Positions 5,492-8,777 of a stretch of DNA of 8,777 bases are shown here, piece after piece. Positions within the stretch are counted from its first letter, which is position 1. Each line of letters opens with the position of its first letter. The notes under the pieces were generated by a model. It did no database searches. It worked only from the letters and a program-made list of their open reading frames with translations, and was not told the DNA's origin. Where the stretch lies: assembly GCA_044450785.1 (NCBI GenBank), contig JBIOJM010000400.1:1-8777 (forward strand), given 5' to 3'. The stretch is from JBIOJM01 sp044450785. Lineage in GTDB: Bacteria > Planctomycetota > Planctomycetia > Isosphaerales > Isosphaeraceae. Made by a program: the position numbers and the translations under genes.

Positions 5492-6487
5492 ATGCGTCCC
5501 GATAAGACCCCGGATCACGACGAGCCCGGCGACGAGGTCGGAGGTGCCCGGCAACCACCGGGCCCGCACCCGCCCATCTTTGACCCAGACGACGTCGCTG
5601 CCTTCGATGCCGGCAAGGATGAGGACGAAGACGAGGTGGACATCGATGACGACGCACTCCCCGAACCGATTGAAGATGCCGGCGAGGATGAGGACGAAGA
5701 CGAAGACGACATGGGCATCGATGACGAAGCGCTCCCGGAAGCGATCGAAGAGGAGCCGCGGACCGTTCTCATCACCGGCGCGAGCGGCAACATCGGCCGC
5801 AAGCTCCGCACCGCCTGGGCCGATGTCTACGACCTGGTCCTGATCGACGAGGCCGCTCCCCCGGATGATCCCGACGTCATCGTGGCCGACCTGCGTGTCT
5901 TGGACGATGATTGGATTACCCACTTCCACGGGGTCGACACAGTCGTCCACCTCGCGGCCAACTCCAACGAGCTCGCTCCCTGGGAAGAGCTGATCGGTCC
6001 CAACCTGGATGCCCTGGCCAACGTGTTTCACGCCGCGGCCTTGGCTGGCGTCGAGCGGGTCATCTTTGCCAGCTCGAGCCACGTGATGGGGGACTATCAG
6101 TCCCTCCCTGATGGGCCGATCTCGGTCAACATGAAGCCAATGCCTGACGGGCCGTACGGGGTCACCAAACTGGTGGGCGAGCGACTGGGCCGGAGCCTGG
6201 CCCGGGCATTCGACCTCACCTTCATCGCACTGCGGCTGGGTTGGATCCAGGAGGGAAAAAATCGGCCCGACACCCTCCCCCACGACTGGGCCCGCCGGAT
6301 GTGGCTCTCGAACGCCGACCTGATCCAGCTTTTCGATTGTGCCGTCGAGGCCGAAATCGAAGACCGTTCGTTCGTCCTGGTTCACGGCATGTCGCGCAAC
6401 CACGGCATGCGCTGGGACCTCTCCGGCGCGGCTGAGCTGCTCGGCTACCTCCCCAAGGACGACGCCTTCGCCGAGGGACGGGGTTAG
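5492..6487 (+). CDS. NAD-dependent SDR, uronate dehydrogenase-like, with acidic N-terminal extension
   Basis: This 331-residue protein has an extended-SDR (epimerase/dehydratase) core from about residue 90. It carries the NAD-binding GASGNIG (96-102), VVHLAA (151-156), FASSSHVMG (192-200, likely catalytic Ser) and Tyr222-xxx-Lys226 in PYGVTK. The late part (LRLGW, WLSNADLIQLFDCAVEA, LLGYLPKDDAF) resembles bacterial uronate dehydrogenases, which oxidise glucuronate or galacturonate to the aldarolactone. Substrate is therefore inferred. The first 89 residues are not part of the fold: a Pro-rich start, then an Asp/Glu-rich tract (about 39-88) made of two copies of DAG(K/E)DEDEDE...IDD(D/E)ALPE(P/A)IE. 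The tract is strongly negative and probably disordered. GAGGA at 5479-5483, eight bases before the ATG, is a good ribosome binding site and supports the start that includes the extension. It follows the GH88 gene by 183 bp and ends in a 4-nt overlap with the convergent DUF962 gene. Confidence 0.85.
   Translation: MRPDKTPDHDEPGDEVGGARQPPGPHPPIFDPDDVAAFDAGKDEDEDEVDIDDDALPEPIEDAGEDEDEDEDDMGIDDEALPEAIEEEPRTVLITGASGNIGRKLRTAWADVYDLVLIDEAAPPDDPDVIVADLRVLDDDWITHFHGVDTVVHLAANSNELAPWEELIGPNLDALANVFHAAALAGVERVIFASSSHVMGDYQSLPDGPISVNMKPMPDGPYGVTKLVGERLGRSLARAFDLTFIALRLGWIQEGKNRPDTLPHDWARRMWLSNADLIQLFDCAVEAEIEDRSFVLVHGMSRNHGMRWDLSGAAELLGYLPKDDAFAEGRG
5606..5752 (+). repeat. In-frame tandem duplication encoding the acidic tract
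   Basis: A 69-bp unit beginning GATGCCGGCAAGGATGAGG (5606-5674) is followed immediately by a second copy beginning GATGCCGGCGAGGATGAGG (from 5675), which carries two extra codons (MG, ATGGGC). The first 31 bases of the two copies differ at two positions, and the ATCGATGAC...ATTGAAGA half differs at about five of 35. The nucleotide similarity points to true duplication of DNA and not merely similar composition. Confidence 0.85.
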
Positions 6488-6963
6488 TTCGGCTCGCAGA
6501 GGTCCCGACGGAACCCGAGCAGAGCAAGCACCTCAACGGTCAGAAACAAGGGCGCATTGAAGATCTGAAGGAAATTATCGGCCAGCGCCGGCCGCCTGCC
6601 CTCGATCGCATGGCCCAAGAGCTGGATGGCCCAGCCGAGCACGAAGGACGCCAGGAACACCGCGACTGATTGCCCAAAAGGGAGGACGGCGGCCTTATCC
6701 GCCAGCCACAGCAGCGCCAGGTTGAACGGCGCCTGCAGGAGGGCGACGGACCAGTCCAGCTTCAGATAATAGACACAGACCGCCAGGAAGAAGATCGTGG
6801 CCGCCGAAATCGGCAGGTCCGGCGTGGCGACGAAGCGAAACCAGCTCAAGACCAGGAACAGCGAGAACGTCACGAGTGGAACCCCCAAGAAGTGAGTTAG
6901 CTTGTTGCGTGGGTTCCGATGATAGGCGCCATAGCTTTCCATCTGCTGCTTCAGTGATGTCAT
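6484..6963 (-). CDS. DUF962 (Mpo1-like) multi-pass membrane protein
   Basis: This 159-residue hydrophobic protein belongs to the DUF962/YGL010w family. The yeast member Mpo1 is an Fe(II)-dependent dioxygenase that shortens 2-hydroxy fatty acids by alpha-oxidation; the role of bacterial members is not established. Family signatures are YHRNPRNKLTHFLGVPL (14-30, with His15 and His24) and GWAIQLLGHAIEGRRPAL (110-127, with His118 and Glu121), likely metal ligands. About four to five membrane segments lie at roughly 27-46, 52-68, 75-90, 98-118 and 134-150. Its TAA overlaps the convergent SDR stop by 4 nt. The 5' end is odd: the ATG at 6963 has only a weak AAGG before it. A second copy of the first 12 codons, with a strong Shine-Dalgarno sequence, lies 73 bp upstream beyond a heptamer repeat array. 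Translation may depend on that leader. The coding part looks intact. Confidence 0.88.
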   Translation of the reverse strand: MTSLKQQMESYGAYHRNPRNKLTHFLGVPLVTFSLFLVLSWFRFVATPDLPISAATIFFLAVCVYYLKLDWSVALLQAPFNLALLWLADKAAVLPFGQSVAVFLASFVLGWAIQLLGHAIEGRRPALADNFLQIFNAPLFLTVEVLALLGFRRDLCEPN

Positions 6964-6967
6964 GGCC

Positions 6968-7002
6968 TTGGTCCTTAGTCCTCTGTCCTTAGTCCTTGGT
7001 CC
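6968..7002. repeat. Heptanucleotide tandem repeat array, five units
   Basis: Five contiguous 7-bp units in strict register: units 1 and 5 are TTGGTCC, units 2 and 4 are TTAGTCC, and unit 3 is TCTGTCC. The array lies 4 bp upstream of the DUF962 start codon, exactly where similarity between the two copies of the gene's 5' end stops. A second array of the same heptamer occurs at 8603-8637. Function unknown. Confidence 0.85.
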
Positions 7003-7036
7003 CGTAGCACGCCAGTTGCTGCTTCAGTGATGTCAT
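6989..7036 (-). CDS. Leader mini-ORF / duplicated 5' end of the DUF962 gene
   Basis: This 15-codon frame encodes MTSLKQQLACYGTKD and stops at a TAA supplied by the heptamer array. Its first seven residues are identical to the start of the DUF962 protein, and residues 8-12 (LACYG) align with MESYG there. It is preceded by GAGGGAGGGAG (7053-7043), six bases from the ATG, the best ribosome binding site on this strand nearby. It stops 25 nt before the DUF962 ATG. It is either a remnant of a duplicated or paralogous gene start, or a translated leader allowing reinitiation. I do not propose a function for the peptide itself. Confidence 0.45.
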   Translation of the reverse strand: MTSLKQQLACYGTKD

Positions 7037-7082
7037 GGCCGGCTCCCTCCCTCTTCAAGATGACCGCTCGATTCTCTCCAAG

Positions 7083-7539
7083 TCACGACACAACCGGATC
7101 CCAGGCTTGAGTGTTCTCCAATCCTGCTGCCTTCGGCATTTCTTCCGGGGACGGCAGCCAGGCAGGCAGTGATACCATCAGCCACCGGGAGAGAGCGTGA
7201 AGATAGACATCATACCGATGATTGATCCTCAGAAGCTCGGTCCCCTCGGTGGGGCCGAGTCGCAAGGCGATCCCGGTGCGCGACAGGGCCGCGCGGAGGG
7301 CTGGCAAGTCGGCCTCGGTCAACCTGGGGGCCGTAGACGGCGAGGAAGCTCAGGCGCAGCTCCGGCTCGCGGATCCTGCGTCCGATCGCGGACCAGAACC
7401 GCCAGCTCCCGGTGGTGAACCGGCCGGAAAGACGTCTCATCGGGGCCACGGTGCGTGGCAAGACGATGGTCGCGAACCCGTCCCACATCACGCCAATCCA
7501 GATCAGAAGACCGAGCGAGAAGGAGAGTGGACTATGCAT
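7083..7539 (-). pseudogene. Broken ion-channel family gene with central deletion and frameshift
   Basis: Two minus-strand frames carry opposite ends of one protein. From an ATG at 7539 (a TTG at 7548 is also possible), the first reads HSPLSFSLGLLIWIGVMWDG then FATIVLPRTV and continues to FLAVYGP near 7327. In a different frame, from about 7322 to the stop at 7083, comes LTEADLPALRAALSRTGIAL through ALSRWLMVSLPAWLP to WDPVVS. The membrane segment followed by WD.F.TIVLPR at the start and the LPALR.AL...YL.ALS..L...LP.WLP end match what I recall of bacterial proteins annotated as two-pore-domain potassium channel family. In those, a pore and soluble region lie between these segments. Here that middle is absent and the ends are fused out of frame at about 7322-7335. 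It is therefore a non-functional remnant; the family name is from memory. It has no ribosome binding site. Confidence 0.7.
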
Positions 7540-7707
7540 AAGAGTCAAATCTTAGTGGACGGCTCATGCCCTGTCGACTGGCCTTGGCCAGGTGCCGGGT
7601 CGTTGCATACGATGAATCCCGCGTCGTGGGATCACCGCGTGCTGGATCCGTGATCGTCCCGGACCTGCCCATCATCCTCGAACGAGAACCCGGTCTCATT
7701 GGAAGCA

Positions 7708-8598
7708 ATGGCGGCACTTCGCTACCAGATCCTGGCGTTGGATGTGGACGGGACCCTGCTGGACCCCAGCGGGACGCTGCGGCCGCGAACCCTGGCGGCC
7801 GTGGCGCGAGCAGCGCGTGCCGGCATTCGACCGGTCCTCTGCACCGGCCGGCGCTACCGGCGCGCCCGGCCGATCGCCCAACAGCTTGCCCTCGACACCC
7901 CGGTCGTCTGCAACTCCGGGGCCATCATCAAGGACCCAACGAACCATCGCACAGTCTGGCGGGCCGACTTCGACGGGTCGCTCGCCACCGGCGTCCTCGA
8001 GTTGTTCCGTACCCAGGAGCAGCACGCCGTCGTCTTCACTGACCGCGGACCGAACGACGCCGACTTCATCGTCGCGGCGTACCCAACCGGGCAGGAATTC
8101 TTCGATGACTATGTCGATCAGAACCTCGAGCATGCCGAGATCGACTCCACGTTGAGATGGAGCCCACCGCCCCCGAACGAACGCAATCAACTTCATCCCG
8201 GCGGCGATCCTTTGTTTCACGTCTGCGCCTTCGGCACGCGGAGCCAGATGCTCGGGTTTCAACAGACCGCCCTGAACCAGCTCGCCGGGCGGGTGCAGAC
8301 ATTCGTGCAGCGCAGTCCGCGCTATCTCGGGACGATTTGCGAGGTCCTGCGTCATGATGCCGGTAAATGGAATGCCATTCTCCACCTGGCGGGTCTGTGG
8401 GGGATCGAGCCTGGCGCGATCTGCGCCGTGGGAGACGACGTCAACGACATCCCAATGATCAAGAGCGCCGGCCTGGGCGTGGCCATGGGCCATGCCCGGC
8501 CCGAGGTCTTGAGCGCGGCCGATCTGGTCACCGGCGACCATGACCAGGACGGCGTCGCCATGCTCGTCGATGACGTATTACTCGGGGCGGTGCGATGA
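7708..8598 (+). CDS. Cof-type HAD-superfamily (IIB) phosphatase
   Basis: This 296-residue protein is a haloacid-dehalogenase-superfamily hydrolase with a C2B cap (Cof/YidA type). Such enzymes are cytoplasmic, Mg-dependent phosphatases acting on sugar phosphates, pyridoxal phosphate or flavin intermediates. Motif I is LDVDGTLLDPSG (11-22, nucleophile Asp12 and acid Asp14), motif II is CTGR (45-48, Thr46), the motif III lysine is in DAGKWNAI (Lys220) and motif IV is GDDVNDIPM (242-250). The cap lies between about residues 80 and 190. Length is slightly above the usual 270 residues. Substrate cannot be deduced. An ATG at 7708 is chosen; a TTG at 7699 would add three residues. GGAAG at 7701-7705 lies too close to the ATG for normal spacing, so the start is uncertain by these few codons. 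It stands alone: a broken gene lies before it on the other strand, and a heptamer repeat array begins 5 bp after the stop. Confidence 0.9.
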   Translation: MAALRYQILALDVDGTLLDPSGTLRPRTLAAVARAARAGIRPVLCTGRRYRRARPIAQQLALDTPVVCNSGAIIKDPTNHRTVWRADFDGSLATGVLELFRTQEQHAVVFTDRGPNDADFIVAAYPTGQEFFDDYVDQNLEHAEIDSTLRWSPPPPNERNQLHPGGDPLFHVCAFGTRSQMLGFQQTALNQLAGRVQTFVQRSPRYLGTICEVLRHDAGKWNAILHLAGLWGIEPGAICAVGDDVNDIPMIKSAGLGVAMGHARPEVLSAADLVTGDHDQDGVAMLVDDVLLGAVR

Positions 8599-8602
8599 TC
8601 GC

Positions 8603-8637
8603 TTAGTCCTTAGTCCTTAGTCCTTGGTCCTTAGTCG
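8603..8637. repeat. Second heptanucleotide tandem repeat array, five units
   Basis: Five 7-bp units begin 5 bp after the HAD gene's stop codon: units 1 to 3 are TTAGTCC, unit 4 is TTGGTCC and unit 5 is TTAGTCG, followed by TTA. Unit size, number and variants match the array at 6968-7002, although the flanks are unrelated. There is no stem-loop within it, so it is unlikely to be a terminator. Confidence 0.85.
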
Positions 8638-8752
8638 TTATACTCCGCACGGAGGTGAATGAGGCATTTCCTCTTCTCGAGGATTTTGGTACATCTACGT
8701 CGAATTCGGCAAGGAGGTCACACCCTGGGGTTGCACCGCAAGGAGGCGGACG

Positions 8753-8777
8753 ATGGCTTGGTTTCGTGTACAACTCA
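8753..8777 (+). CDS. 5' end of an unidentified gene, cut by the window edge
   Basis: An ATG at 8753 opens MAWFRVQL before the window ends. A consensus Shine-Dalgarno AAGGAGG (8740-8746) lies six bases upstream, which is the main reason to call a gene. A second one, AAGGAGGT (8711-8718), lies 29 bp further upstream, with a TTG at 8731 as its only nearby start codon; that frame also stays open to the window edge. Eight residues are too few to identify the product. Confidence 0.55.

Larger units (their letters stand above)
6939..7040. repeat. Direct repeat of the DUF962 gene start (copies at 6939-6967 and 7012-7040)
   Basis: A 24-bp stretch at 6944-6967 recurs exactly at 7017-7040, an offset of 73 bp. 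It covers the ATG and six further codons plus the GGCC upstream. Weaker similarity continues for about 14 bp to 7003 (aligned with 6930), for roughly 32 of 38 matching positions overall, and ends at the edge of the heptamer array. The 6-nt divergence suggests the copies are not very recent. Confidence 0.85.

Noticed and set aside
7566..8042. Plus-strand frame overlapping the start of the HAD phosphatase
   Set aside because: It overlaps a gene with all four HAD motifs in another frame and shows no family features of its own.
7696..8541. Long minus-strand frame of 281 codons opposite the HAD phosphatase
   Set aside because: It is a codon-bias shadow of the HAD gene; the translation has no recognisable domain.
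8753..8777. Idea that MAWFRVQL begins an IS630-like transposase or other helix-turn-helix protein
   Set aside because: The resemblance rests on eight residues and memory; no inverted repeat or further sequence supports it.

Overview
The window is GC-rich and tightly packed with genes. It looks like chromosomal DNA of a planctomycete, probably Isosphaeraceae-like. This is an inference from gene content and style (TPR-glycosyltransferase, PilT-like ATPase, DUF962, an ion-channel family remnant, and palindrome-rich intergenic DNA), not from a marker gene. I see no rRNA, tRNA, CRISPR array or complete insertion sequence.

Layout. Positions 1-599 hold no convincing gene. They carry a 231-bp palindrome-rich element bounded by inverted repeats (223-453) and a further perfect palindrome (502-524). 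A minus-strand HigB2/HigA2-type toxin-antitoxin pair follows (600-1204), with an ATGA overlap and a good sigma70-like promoter directly before the toxin start. Next, also on the minus strand, comes a two-gene unit read right to left: a PilT-like ATPase (2849-3910) and a TPR-glycosyltransferase (1357-2823). On the plus strand are a family 88 glycoside hydrolase (4127-5308) and a uronate-dehydrogenase-like SDR with an unusual acidic N-terminus (5492-6487). Both are plausibly linked to uronic acids. The SDR converges on, and overlaps by 4 nt, a DUF962/Mpo1-like membrane protein (6484-6963, minus). Then come a broken ion-channel gene (7083-7539, minus), a Cof-type HAD phosphatase (7708-8598, plus) and the first codons of a truncated gene with a strong ribosome binding site (8753-8777).

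The most unusual signals are at the fine scale. Two five-unit arrays of the heptamer TTAGTCC lie 1.6 kb apart (6968-7002 and 8603-8637). The first sits between two copies of the 5' end of the DUF962 gene. The outer copy keeps the strong Shine-Dalgarno sequence but encodes only a 15-residue peptide that stops inside the array. The acidic N-terminus of the SDR was built by an in-frame tandem duplication. The channel gene has apparently lost its whole middle by deletion.

No clearly new multi-gene defence or biosynthetic system is visible. Most of the window is ordinary chromosomal content with signs of repeat-driven remodelling between genes.
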